Positions 14,005 to 22,296 of a stretch of DNA of 34,373 bases are shown here, piece after piece. Below the pieces are notes generated by a model. It was not told where the DNA came from. It made no database searches and was given only the letters and a program-made list of their open reading frames with translations. This stretch comes from Bdellovibrio sp. (GTDB lineage: Bacteria; Bdellovibrionota; Bacteriovoracia; Bacteriovoracales; Bacteriovoracaceae). The DNA is taken from contig DYOQ01000011.1 in the NCBI GenBank assembly GCA_020720455.1, positions 13,089 through 47,461 on the forward strand, given 5' to 3'. Position numbers and translations under genes: made by a program. The first letter of the stretch is position 1; every line of letters starts with the position of its first letter.

Positions 14005-14988
14005 ATGGATGAGGTACTTTTTAACTGGGCAAAGTCAGATGGAACAATTTTACTTTTAGGCGAAACAGGTGTTGGAAAATCATTTGTTGCAAAAAAAATT
14101 CATGAAAACTCAACGCGTAGAAGTGGTCCATTTGTTGTGGCACACCTAGCTTCAATTAGTGATGACCTGATCGAGAGTGAGCTTTTTGGCCATGTTAAGG
14201 GAGCATTTACTAGTGCGGATCAAGATAAGATTGGCTACGTGGAAGCAGCTGGGAGTGGAACACTATTTCTTGACGAGATAGGCGAACTTAGTTTGAAGGC
14301 CCAAAAAAAATTACTCTATCTTCTTGAAGAAAAAAAATACACAAGAGTTGGATCTAGTCGAGCGAATAAGTTTAATGGACGAATTGTTGCGGCAACCAAT
14401 AAGGATTTAAAGTCGATGGTTCAAAAGGGTGAGTTTAGAGAGGATCTATACTATCGCCTTATGGTTTTTATAAAGGAAATTTCACCGCTAAGGAAGAGAA
14501 GACCTGAGTTAAAAAAGATGATAGGTCAAACACTACATAGATCAATTGATAAATACTCAACTGAGCATGTTGATTTAGAGAGTGGCCTCTATGATTATTT
14601 AGCAGAGGAATATTGTTGGCCAGGAAATATTCGTGAGCTTGGAAATGTAATGGATTATTTAGTGAACGTAGGTAAATCTGTAGTTGGTATAAACGATCTA
14701 CCTTGTTGGTTAGATAGAGGAGCTGGTAAGGATAACTGTACGTTAACCACAAATAGTGAGAGTGAAAATAACTCTATGACTGATTATCCTCAGGATTACC
14801 ATTTGGCCTTAGATTTGTTCGAAAAGAGATATATTGGCCATCAATTACAAAAGTTTGATGGCAGAGTAAATCACACTGCTGAAGTACTTCGCGTAAGTAA
14901 ATCGACTTTGATTGCCAAAATAAGGAAATATGGTATTAATATTTGGCAAATAAAAGCAGATAGGCATGACACATGGGTTTTAAGGTAA
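14005..14988 (+). CDS. Sigma-54-type AAA+ activator without a sensory domain
   Basis: This bacterial enhancer-binding protein consists of an AAA+ domain and a DNA-binding domain only. Walker A is GETGVGKS (19-26), the sigma-54 contact loop reads GAFTSA (66-71) instead of the usual GAFTGA, Walker B is TLFLDE (86-91), FREDLYYRL (about 144-152) precedes sensor and arginine-finger elements, and WPGNIREL is present. A Fis-type helix-turn-helix occupies about 287-311. Most relatives have a receiver, GAF or PAS domain in front. Here the protein begins only 18 residues before Walker A, and an ideal AAGGAGG site fixes the start, so truncation by a wrong start call is unlikely. The end overlaps rlmE by 16 bases. 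Activity may be set by expression level or by a partner protein. Confidence 0.9.
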   Translation: MDEVLFNWAKSDGTILLLGETGVGKSFVAKKIHENSTRRSGPFVVAHLASISDDLIESELFGHVKGAFTSADQDKIGYVEAAGSGTLFLDEIGELSLKAQKKLLYLLEEKKYTRVGSSRANKFNGRIVAATNKDLKSMVQKGEFREDLYYRLMVFIKEISPLRKRRPELKKMIGQTLHRSIDKYSTEHVDLESGLYDYLAEEYCWPGNIRELGNVMDYLVNVGKSVVGINDLPCWLDRGAGKDNCTLTTNSESENNSMTDYPQDYHLALDLFEKRYIGHQLQKFDGRVNHTAEVLRVSKSTLIAKIRKYGINIWQIKADRHDTWVLR

Positions 14989-15569
14989 AAGATCATTATT
15001 ATAACAAAGCAAAGAAAGAAAATTTCCTTGCAAGAAGCGTATATAAGTTAGAAGAGGTCGATCAAAGATATAGTATTATTTCATCTGGAGATAAAGTTTT
15101 AGACCTTGGTTACTATCCTGGTTCATGGATGCAGTACACATCAAAAAAAATTGGAGTGAAAGGCCGTGCCGTTGGAATAGATATTCAAGAAGTTAATGAA
15201 AAACTTTCTAACTTGTCTAATATCCGACTAATTCAGGATGATATTTTTGAGATTTCTTCTCTAAATAAAATTGGAGAAACAACTCCGTTTGATGTTGTGC
15301 TTTCTGATATGGCCCCAAATACAACTGGGATTAGGAGCGTTGATCAAAATAGAAGTTTAAATCTTGTAGAAGCAGTGTTTGAGCTTCTGCCCATGTTTTT
15401 AAAAGAAAATGGAAATTTTGTTATCAAGGTGTTTGAGAGCGCTGATGCTCAAGTGTTCTTCAAAGAAAAACGAAAACTGTTTAAAGATTTTTCTTTTTTG
15501 CGTCCAAAAGCAACTCGAACTGTAAGCAAAGAGTACTTTGCCATAGGTAAAGGGTTTCAGCTAAGATAA
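14973..15569 (+). CDS. rlmE: 23S rRNA 2'-O-ribose methyltransferase RlmE (FtsJ/RrmJ)
   Basis: The enzyme methylates U2552 (E. coli numbering) of 23S rRNA using S-adenosylmethionine during late 50S maturation. The 198-residue length is close to the usual 200-210. The family's K-D-K-E catalytic tetrad is visible: K in ARSVYKLEE (about 21-29), D in VVLSDMAPNTTG, K in FVIKVFES, and E in SKEYFAIG. The SAM-binding motif is LDLGYYPGSW, where most members have LDLGAAPGGW, a mild deviation. It overlaps the preceding activator gene by 16 bases in another frame, suggesting coupled translation. A 47-base gap follows before the penicillin-binding protein gene. Confidence 0.94.
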   Translation: MGFKVKDHYYNKAKKENFLARSVYKLEEVDQRYSIISSGDKVLDLGYYPGSWMQYTSKKIGVKGRAVGIDIQEVNEKLSNLSNIRLIQDDIFEISSLNKIGETTPFDVVLSDMAPNTTGIRSVDQNRSLNLVEAVFELLPMFLKENGNFVIKVFESADAQVFFKEKRKLFKDFSFLRPKATRTVSKEYFAIGKGFQLR

Positions 15570-15616
15570 AAATGTAGTACAATTTTCTTTTACCATTTTT
15601 AGTTGGAAAATAAACT

Positions 15617-16879
15617 ATGGGAAAGTGTTGGTTATTTTTTATTTTAATCAATGTAGTGGTTACGGGAACGATTGTTTATACGACATCAAACGTAGTTGTT
15701 AAACCAAAAGTTGAAGAGTATAGATCAGTCATTGCTAAAAATAGTGTCGTGACTCAAGTTGAACATGCTCTGGTTGATTTAAATCAACTTGTGACAGAGG
15801 TTGATGTCGACGGAAAAACGTATAATGTTAAATATACACTGAATGATGAACTAACGAGTTATGTTAAAAAGCTGCTCGGCCAGTATAGAACAGATCATTC
15901 GGTAGTTGTAGTGTTAGATAATTCTACTGGAAAAATTTTGTCTGCTGTTGGATATGATGGTAAGGAGAGGTCCTTTGATTACAACCTTGTTTTTTCATCT
16001 ACTCATCCTGCCGCAAGTTTATTTAAGATTGTAACATCAGCAGCGCTGTTAGAAGGTGGCCATATCAATATTGATGATGAGTTTACCTATCGTGGCAGGG
16101 GAGCAACATTATATAGGTATCAATTACAGGATAAATTAAACAGGTGGAGCAGAAATATTTCTTACAAAAAAGCTTTTGCTGAATCAAATAATGTTGTAGT
16201 TGGCAAAGCGGCAATTAAAAATTTAACAGCAGGTGAAATTTATGAGATGGCCGGGGCCTTAGGTTTTAATAAAAATATTTTAGAGTCAATTGATGTGACA
16301 TCATCTAGATTTGAAATGCCTACGTCTCAATATAATCTTGCAGAGAGTGCTTCTGGATTTAATCTTAGTACTACAATTGGGCCAGTACATGCAGCACTTG
16401 TCTCATTGGTCATAGCTAATGATGGCGTAATGAACAAGCCAGCGCTAATCGAGAGTATCACATCTAGTGACGGGAAGGAGGTATATAGTTTGCAGGCAGA
16501 TGGCCAAAGGGTCATCTCTCACGATGCTTCAAGTAAGGTTAAGCAACTCATGCTTGGAGTTGTCTCTTCTGGGACTGCGAGTAGCTTTAAGAAAAGGTTA
16601 AATAGACATGTAAGAGAGAAGTTATTAGTTGGTGGAAAAACAGGATCGATCACTGGAGGAGTACCATTTGGTAAACGTGATTGGTTTACTGCGTTTGCGA
16701 TGCCAAAAGATGATTTTACAAACGGTAATGGTATTTCAGTATGTGTTATGAATATTAACGGGAAAAAGTGGTATGTTAAATCTACATATTTAGCTAAAGA
16801 GATTATTGAATTTTATTATAGTAAAATTAATCCAGTTGATGATGAAAGTGCGAGGAAAATAGCTGCAAGTGAACATTAG
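15617..16879 (+). CDS. Short penicillin-binding transpeptidase
   Basis: The protein has one N-terminal membrane anchor (about 4-23) and a periplasmic transpeptidase domain that cross-links peptidoglycan. The three active-site motifs are present: SLFK (S134-K137, the acylated serine), SNN (190-192) and KTG (341-343). At 420 residues it is shorter than class B enzymes such as FtsI or MrdA (about 550-650), because the usual N-terminal pedestal domain is reduced to about 80 residues; there is no glycosyltransferase domain. It sits between rlmE and lepB, with an 11-base overlap into lepB. It could be an elongation-type class B enzyme or a specialised wall enzyme. A D,D-carboxypeptidase is less likely, because the TGS/GV pattern after KTG resembles the transpeptidases. 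Confidence 0.88.
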   Translation: MGKCWLFFILINVVVTGTIVYTTSNVVVKPKVEEYRSVIAKNSVVTQVEHALVDLNQLVTEVDVDGKTYNVKYTLNDELTSYVKKLLGQYRTDHSVVVVLDNSTGKILSAVGYDGKERSFDYNLVFSSTHPAASLFKIVTSAALLEGGHINIDDEFTYRGRGATLYRYQLQDKLNRWSRNISYKKAFAESNNVVVGKAAIKNLTAGEIYEMAGALGFNKNILESIDVTSSRFEMPTSQYNLAESASGFNLSTTIGPVHAALVSLVIANDGVMNKPALIESITSSDGKEVYSLQADGQRVISHDASSKVKQLMLGVVSSGTASSFKKRLNRHVREKLLVGGKTGSITGGVPFGKRDWFTAFAMPKDDFTNGNGISVCVMNINGKKWYVKSTYLAKEIIEFYYSKINPVDDESARKIAASEH

Positions 16880-17639
16880 GCGCCTTAAAAAAGAGTTGTT
16901 GATTTTTGGGGCAGTAGTCAGTGTGATCCTTACTGCTCGTTCAATATTTTTAGAGCCATTTAGAATACCGACTGGATCGATGATACCAACACTAATGATT
17001 GGTGACTTTATCTTGGTTAATAAAATGGAGTATGGCCTTAAGGTCCCATTTGTTGAGTATTTTTCTGATCCAATTTATATTAAGGAGTTTGATCGGCCAA
17101 GAAGGGGTGATGTCATAGTCTTTAAGTTTCCAAGTGATCCACAGTTAAGTTACATAAAAAGAATTGTAGGTGTTCCTGGAGATACTGTTGAAATAAGAAA
17201 TAAAGTTGTTTATTTAAATGAACAACCACTTAAGACAGAAGAGTTTGACGGTAAAGATATAATGTACGACATGGATCAGCAGTATAAGTATTATAAGTTC
17301 AATTTTTTTCAAGCACATACTGGTGGCCATACTCATGTTATTCAACAAAACGATGATAACTATTACAAAATCGATTTTGATAAAGTAACGGTTCCTTCAG
17401 AGAGTTATTTTGTTTTGGGTGATAATCGAGATTTTTCTTCTGACTCAAGATTTTGGGGATTTGTTCCTTTTAAAAATATAAAGGGCAGAGCTTTTCTTGT
17501 TTGGTTTTCGATGATTATTCCACTCAGAGATGAGAAGTTTAAAATAAGGCCGTATCGTATGGGAACCATGGTTGATGAGATTAGCTATCCAGAAGAGATC
17601 ATGAAGAGAAGAGAAAAGTTAGGGCCCATTAGTCATTAG
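16869..17639 (+). CDS. lepB: Signal peptidase I
   Basis: LepB cleaves signal peptides of secreted proteins at the outer face of the inner membrane. One N-terminal membrane segment (about 9-25) is followed by box B IPTGSMIPTL with the catalytic serine S37, box C-like GDFILVNK, box D YIKRIVGVPGD with the general-base lysine K97, and box E GDNRDFSSDSRFWGFV. The 256-residue length is normal. The start is GTG at 16869, overlapping the penicillin-binding protein gene by 11 bases; GAGGA lies upstream at a long spacing, so coupling probably helps. The last codons and the TAG lie inside a heptamer repeat shared with the convergent mutS2 end. Confidence 0.96.
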   Translation: MNIRRLKKELLIFGAVVSVILTARSIFLEPFRIPTGSMIPTLMIGDFILVNKMEYGLKVPFVEYFSDPIYIKEFDRPRRGDVIVFKFPSDPQLSYIKRIVGVPGDTVEIRNKVVYLNEQPLKTEEFDGKDIMYDMDQQYKYYKFNFFQAHTGGHTHVIQQNDDNYYKIDFDKVTVPSESYFVLGDNRDFSSDSRFWGFVPFKNIKGRAFLVWFSMIIPLRDEKFKIRPYRMGTMVDEISYPEEIMKRREKLGPISH

Positions 17640-17655
17640 TAATTAGTCATTAGTA
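17628..17655 (+). repeat. Four perfect heptamers spanning both convergent stop codons
   Basis: ATTAGTC-ATTAGTA occurs twice in direct succession, a perfect 14-base tandem duplication made of four ATTAGT[C/A] heptamers. It contains the TAG of lepB (17637-17639) and the TAA of mutS2 (17643-17645 on the other strand), which are only three bases apart. Stop triplets occur in several frames on both strands. Confidence 0.9.
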
Positions 17656-20018
17656 ATTTTAGTAGAGCCATCGTTACCGTCTTTTGACTCTCCTTTAATG
17701 CCATCTATTGTTCTAAGTTGTTCTCGCAAATAATTTTTTAAAATTCCATCGCCATGTCCATGTATGATATTTACAAAAGGAACTTCCCATCTAAGAACAT
17801 CATCAATTGCACGTGTAATAACATTTTTAAATTCATCGAGCCTCATCCCTCTGCAATCAATTTCAATACTAGCTTCGCGATCAATTTTAGTTGTGACAGT
17901 AATGCGAGGCTGAGAGTTAGCTTTGTTTCCGGTTTCGTAAAGTGAATTGAGTGGGGCCAATATTTGAATGTTACCTTTTACAACTTTAGCCTGTCCTTTC
18001 TTGTTGTCGACAGAAATAACAGTTACAACAGAATTAACCATTGTAGAATAGTATTTGTGGTTAATTAAAATAGATTTGGCCGGGACCAAGTTTTTTGAAA
18101 TAACTTCGTTATTGCAATCTTGCTTTGGAGATTCATTAAGTTCATTGAATGAACCTTTGATACCAGAACTTTTTTTGCTAAATGTTTTAGCACTAATTTT
18201 TTCATTTCTTTTTATATTGGCAACTAACTCATGTGCTGAGGAGAGAACTTTGTCGAGCTTGCTTTTATATTCAGCGTATAACTGACTTTTTTCTAATGTT
18301 AAGAGTCCATGCATTGAATCTTTTTGATTTTTAAGTTCAAGCTGTAGTTGTCTGTTGACTCTTAATTCCCGGTCAATCTGGGCCTGTTTTTGAGAAAGCT
18401 GGCCGAGCAACTCTTCATAGGAGATTTGTTTTTTATCTAGAATCTCTTCGGCATCATTAGCTATAGATAGTGCTGGTCCAAACATGTGTGATAGTTTTTT
18501 GAAGATAGTAAATGCCATAGAGCTACCAGGGCCATCTAGCATCAGTTTATATGTTGGCCTGTTTGTTTCTAAATTGTAACCGACGTGGCCAGAGATGAAA
18601 TCTTTTCGCTGAAAAATAAGTGATTTTAAAATATGGTGATGGGTTGAAATGATTAATTTTGCTGAACTGTTTTTCTGTATGTAATCTATTAGGCCAATAG
18701 CAAGCGCAGAAGCCTCTTCTGATGATGTTGAATTAAATATTTCATCAATTATAATTAGACCATCCGTTGTAAGGTTAGATAACATTGTTAGATAATTAAC
18801 TGACTCGGCAGCAAACGAACTGAGGTTTTGCGAGAGGTCTTGCTGATCATTTGAAAAATAATATAGCGAGTTAATCGGAGAGAGTGTTGCACTTTGAGCA
18901 GGAACAAATAATCCATAATGAATAAACAGCTGTGCGAGGGCAACTGTTTTTAGAATAACAGTTTTGCCTCCAGTGTTTGGGCCTGAGATAATAATTCCAC
19001 TTTGGTTTTCGTTTATTAAAATATCGTTGTGGACAGGCCCTTCAATAAGGGGATGAAAAAAACCAAGCAATTTTAGAGAAAAATCTTTAGTGATGGTTGG
19101 CCTTGTTAGTGAGTAGTTTTTTGTAAACTTTGCCTTTGCTACGAGGATGTCGATATCGATTAGGTATTCAAATTGACGAGTTATCACTTGGTGATAATCA
19201 TGACAAATTTCAGAGAGTCTTACACAAATACGGTTTAGAATCTCTTCCCTGTTGGCAAGCAAGACTCCATATTCGCTATTATCATCCTTAACAGCGTGTG
19301 GTTCTATAAATAGCGTTTGACCACTTTTTGATCTTCCAACAACGCTACCATGTTTTTTGGTATATGAATCTGATCTTATTGCTAGAACAAAACGATCATA
19401 AAGAATGTCGAATTCTTCGAATTGCAAAGATTCTTTATATAAAGAATGCCCTTTAAGTTCGCTTATTTTTCCAAGTATCGAGGCACGTTTTGAAAAAATA
19501 GCGTCCTGAATTTTTCTAACTTCTGGGTGGTTTTCATAGTGATGCTCACCATGTTCACTTACTAAGAGCCTAATTTCTTTTACTAGTTTATTAAGTAGAA
19601 TGCTCTTGACGTCATTAACAATTCGGTAGTTTAAAATGGTCGAGGTTTTATGAGTGAGTTTTTCAATATTATAATAGACACTAATAATGGTGGCCACGAT
19701 ATGGAGCTCATTAGTTGAAGCAACATGTCCTTTATCAAACTTGCTAATAAACTGCATGGCATCGTAATCAAAAGTAATAGCTCGCAAGTTTGTTACTAAT
19801 GAATCGAAAGAAGTTTCAGGAAGAGCTGTAATTGAGCTAAGGCCATCCATAGATGCATTGATAGTTTCAAAATCTTTAACAATAGGATGTTTCTCGAGTT
19901 CTTTTTTTGCAGAAGATAAATTAGCATATGAAGAAATAATTCTAACAATTTGCTCCCATTCAAGTAGAATGAGAGTCTCTCTTGATTTATTGTTTGATGG
20001 TAGCAAGGTTGTCGTCAT
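17643..20018 (-). CDS. mutS2: MutS2 protein (ribosome-rescue / recombination-suppressing ATPase with Smr nuclease)
   Basis: MutS2 proteins act at collided ribosomes or on recombination intermediates. The 791-residue length is typical. Order of domains: a helical core and lever region (1-330) with FVLAIRSDSYTKKHGSVVG and SGQTLFIEP; Walker A GPNTGGKT (346-353); the QDLSQNLSSFAAE block; Walker B LIIIDEI (421-427); switch THHHILK; a coiled-coil clamp (about 530-590); a KOW-like VTVISVDNKKGQAKVV segment; and the C-terminal Smr domain (716-791) with IDCRGMRLDEF and HGHGDGILK. No ribosome binding site precedes the ATG, and this ATG overlaps the ATG of the divergent NFACT gene. The C-terminal ITND and stop are encoded by the heptamer repeat. 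Confidence 0.96.
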   Translation of the reverse strand: MTTTLLPSNNKSRETLILLEWEQIVRIISSYANLSSAKKELEKHPIVKDFETINASMDGLSSITALPETSFDSLVTNLRAITFDYDAMQFISKFDKGHVASTNELHIVATIISVYYNIEKLTHKTSTILNYRIVNDVKSILLNKLVKEIRLLVSEHGEHHYENHPEVRKIQDAIFSKRASILGKISELKGHSLYKESLQFEEFDILYDRFVLAIRSDSYTKKHGSVVGRSKSGQTLFIEPHAVKDDNSEYGVLLANREEILNRICVRLSEICHDYHQVITRQFEYLIDIDILVAKAKFTKNYSLTRPTITKDFSLKLLGFFHPLIEGPVHNDILINENQSGIIISGPNTGGKTVILKTVALAQLFIHYGLFVPAQSATLSPINSLYYFSNDQQDLSQNLSSFAAESVNYLTMLSNLTTDGLIIIDEIFNSTSSEEASALAIGLIDYIQKNSSAKLIISTHHHILKSLIFQRKDFISGHVGYNLETNRPTYKLMLDGPGSSMAFTIFKKLSHMFGPALSIANDAEEILDKKQISYEELLGQLSQKQAQIDRELRVNRQLQLELKNQKDSMHGLLTLEKSQLYAEYKSKLDKVLSSAHELVANIKRNEKISAKTFSKKSSGIKGSFNELNESPKQDCNNEVISKNLVPAKSILINHKYYSTMVNSVVTVISVDNKKGQAKVVKGNIQILAPLNSLYETGNKANSQPRITVTTKIDREASIEIDCRGMRLDEFKNVITRAIDDVLRWEVPFVNIIHGHGDGILKNYLREQLRTIDGIKGESKDGNDGSTKITND
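19942..19970 (+). promoter_or_regulatory. Candidate promoter of the NFACT gene inside mutS2
   Basis: CTAACA (19942-19947) and TAGAAT (19965-19970) are spaced by 17 bases. Initiation near 19977 would give a leader of about 40 bases to the ATG at 20017. The elements lie in the 5' coding part of mutS2 because there is no intergenic space. An AAGG ribosome binding site at 20005-20008 follows. Confidence 0.3.
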
Positions 20019-21402
20019 GATACAGAACTTATTAACAATTCAACATAGTGTCCAGAAATATCATACCTTAGTTTGCGGAGATAAATCTAGTAAGGGGCAG
20101 GTTCAAAAAATATATTCTACAGCACATTTAATTTGTTTGGTTGTACGGTATCCAGGCCAAACGGTACACCTTTATCTCGGTCGAGGAGGTGGTTATGAAG
20201 GTTTCTGGCATGGGGACATAGTGCCCGATTCTAAATTTAGAATTAGAGATCATTTTTTAGAATATCTAAGGAAATATGTAAAAGGGTCTCTTCTTGTAAA
20301 TGTTGTTAGTGATGATAAAGACCGAATTGTATCATTGGAATATAAAAACAGTGAGATCCATGGAAAATGTTATTTTTTTTGGAAAGGAAGATCGTTATAT
20401 TTTTCTAATCTAACAGAAGATAATGAAAAAAACAGGTTGCTGTTTAAATCGTGGGAAAGTAAAGGTAGTACGGTTCCAAGTGATGTTGAAATTGAGTTTG
20501 GAGATATTTTTGACTCTATCGGAAGAGATGATCAAACTAGCGACAAACACCAAATCCAAGAGGTAGATTTCTTGGCAGAGTATTATAAAAAACTGGATGA
20601 ACTTACCAGTACCGTATTGATTAATGGCAGAAAGAAAAAAAGGTTTGAGCGCAAGATAGAAAAAATCAGAGATGATTTGGATCGAGTTAAAAAATGGAAA
20701 GAGATAGTTGAGTACATTAAAAATTTAAATTACGAAGCTGAGCTTCCAGTTGAGCTAACGATATCTGAAGTCTGTTTTAAATTTCGACGAAAATGGAATA
20801 CCCATCAACGAATTGATTATTTATATGGGAAAGTTAAAGGGTTTAAAAAAGCAGAAGCTTTGTTAAAAGAGCGGTACAAGGAAGCGCTGAAGGAGTGCCA
20901 AGAATACATAGGTGGAGTCAGGCCTGAGTACAAATCTCCAAAGATAGTTGGGCCAGTTTGGTCAAAAGAGAAAGTTATTATTCGCAGTAGTGGAGATGAA
21001 TCGTCTAGTATTAAGAGCGAAAAAGTAGATTACTTTAATTTTTTAGGAGTGAAGTGTGCAGTAGGAAAAGATGCTTGCGCCAATGATTTTATTAGAAGCA
21101 GGTGGGCATCGCCAGATGACACATGGTTTCACATGGATGGAGATAAGGGTGCTCACTTGATTTTAAAACACACAACAAATATTAATCTCCATGAAATTTT
21201 TACACTAGTTGGCTCAATTATTAGAGATTATTCTGGAATTAGCTCTGATGAGATCAATTTAATCTATGCAAAAGTGAAAGATGTAAAAGGAGTGACAGGA
21301 AATGCCGGAAAAATTACATACAAGAGGGCAAAACAGATAAGAGTCTTGTATAACCGATCATGGAAAGAAATAGTTTTTACATCCTCTGCAGTCAAGCTAT
21401 AA
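20017..21402 (+). CDS. rqcH: RqcH-like NFACT protein (ribosome quality control)
   Basis: NFACT proteins bind stalled 50S subunits with peptidyl-tRNA and add alanine tails. The N-terminal NFACT-N part (about 1-170) ends its first half with DKDRIVSLEY, where D102-R103 matches the Asp-Arg pair needed in RqcH. A lysine-rich coiled coil spans about 175-300. The C-terminal NFACT-R domain has NDFIRSRWASPDDTWFHMDGDKGAHLILK and ITYKRAKQIRV. At 461 residues it is shorter than the usual 550-570, mainly in the N-terminal and HhH regions. A longer frame from 19858 runs inside mutS2 and is not needed. The ATG at 20017 has AAGG eight bases before it and overlaps the mutS2 start. MutS2 and RqcH both act on stalled ribosomes, so the pairing is functionally sensible. 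Confidence 0.85.
   Translation: MIQNLLTIQHSVQKYHTLVCGDKSSKGQVQKIYSTAHLICLVVRYPGQTVHLYLGRGGGYEGFWHGDIVPDSKFRIRDHFLEYLRKYVKGSLLVNVVSDDKDRIVSLEYKNSEIHGKCYFFWKGRSLYFSNLTEDNEKNRLLFKSWESKGSTVPSDVEIEFGDIFDSIGRDDQTSDKHQIQEVDFLAEYYKKLDELTSTVLINGRKKKRFERKIEKIRDDLDRVKKWKEIVEYIKNLNYEAELPVELTISEVCFKFRRKWNTHQRIDYLYGKVKGFKKAEALLKERYKEALKECQEYIGGVRPEYKSPKIVGPVWSKEKVIIRSSGDESSSIKSEKVDYFNFLGVKCAVGKDACANDFIRSRWASPDDTWFHMDGDKGAHLILKHTTNINLHEIFTLVGSIIRDYSGISSDEINLIYAKVKDVKGVTGNAGKITYKRAKQIRVLYNRSWKEIVFTSSAVKL
20060..20065 (-). promoter_or_regulatory. Candidate -10 element of mutS2 inside the NFACT gene
   Basis: On the minus strand TATGAT matches five of six -10 bases and would give a leader of about 35 bases to the mutS2 ATG. 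No good -35 element is seen. It is proposed only because the two genes leave no other room for a promoter. Confidence 0.2.
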
Positions 21403-21435
21403 TTTATAGAATGTATAGATTATGGAGATTGTAAA

Positions 21436-22296
21436 ATGAGAAAAATTCTAACATCTATTTTTGCACTACTAATTTCAGGTTCTGTTTGGGCGAATGTTAA
21501 TGAAGATTTGACGCTAGGAAAAGCAGACGCGATAGATCTGTTTGATGGACTTTTTTATAAACCACATGACATTGGCCTTCGGGATATGACTTGTGAGGTT
21601 AGAATACTAGGATTGACAGAAAAAATTAAAGAAAGAATTGCGAAGAACAAACTAAGCGACGTCTCTTTTAAGCTATATTGGGTTTTTCCGGGAAAGGCGA
21701 TGGTCGAAGTTGTTGGACTACCAGAAGGCTTTCAAGAGCTAAAAGTTGAATTGTCAGCAGTGATTCTAGGAAAGCTTGATATCCTTTTTCCGAAGAAACT
21801 TTCTGATGAGTTTAGAAGTTATAAATTTACCTCAACAAAAGATGGAAAAGATGCAATAGTTAAGGGTGTTGATAGTACGAATATGAATGATGTGTCAGAG
21901 GTTACATTGATTTTTGGAGATAGCGGAAAATTGAATTCTCTAAGAGCGGTGGGCCCAACTGGCGTTAAAACGGTATCATTCTCTATGAGTAAAAAAGAGT
22001 GGTCAGAAAATAAAATTGTAATAGACGATATGGATGTCAGAATTAATGCTGGAATTCATACGACCAGTATAAAGCAGACGTTAGAGTATAAAAAAGTGTC
22101 TGCGTATGGGTTGCCTGTGAGACTTGTTCAAGATGTAACTCAAAGAATTAATAGTCCAGAAAAATTTAAAAGTAATAGCAATGAAACCAGTGATAAGAGC
22201 ACAATGGTTTTTTCAAATCACACAGTGAACGATGGATCGGCATTTAAGTACATTCAAAGGATGAGTGAGGGAAATAGTAAGAAGTTTGATAAATAG
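21436..22296 (+). CDS. Secreted protein of unknown function
   Basis: A 286-residue protein with a clear signal peptide (MRKILTSIFALLISGSVWA, cleavage expected after residue 19). The mature part alternates beta-strand-like stretches, for example LRDMTCEVRILGL, FKLYWVFPGKAMVEVVGL and SEVTLIFGDSGKLNSLRAVGP, a pattern seen in LolA/LolB-type lipid-binding folds, but I see no decisive motif. The C-terminal 40 residues are polar and probably unstructured. The ATG has GGAG nine bases upstream. Its 3' end overlaps the giant lipoprotein gene by 32 bases, so the two products probably act together in the periplasm or at the outer membrane. Confidence 0.8.
   Translation: MRKILTSIFALLISGSVWANVNEDLTLGKADAIDLFDGLFYKPHDIGLRDMTCEVRILGLTEKIKERIAKNKLSDVSFKLYWVFPGKAMVEVVGLPEGFQELKVELSAVILGKLDILFPKKLSDEFRSYKFTSTKDGKDAIVKGVDSTNMNDVSEVTLIFGDSGKLNSLRAVGPTGVKTVSFSMSKKEWSENKIVIDDMDVRINAGIHTTSIKQTLEYKKVSAYGLPVRLVQDVTQRINSPEKFKSNSNETSDKSTMVFSNHTVNDGSAFKYIQRMSEGNSKKFDK

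Noticed and set aside
13889-14059. 56-codon plus-strand ORF across the gap and into the start of the activator gene
   Set aside because: It has no ribosome binding site, runs out of frame through a well-supported gene with a perfect Shine-Dalgarno site, and its composition looks like untranslated AT-rich DNA.
19858-20016. N-terminal extension of the NFACT protein inside mutS2
   Set aside because: The extra 53 residues do not look like the NFACT-N domain and mirror mutS2 codons; the ATG at 20017 has an AAGG site and fits the family start.
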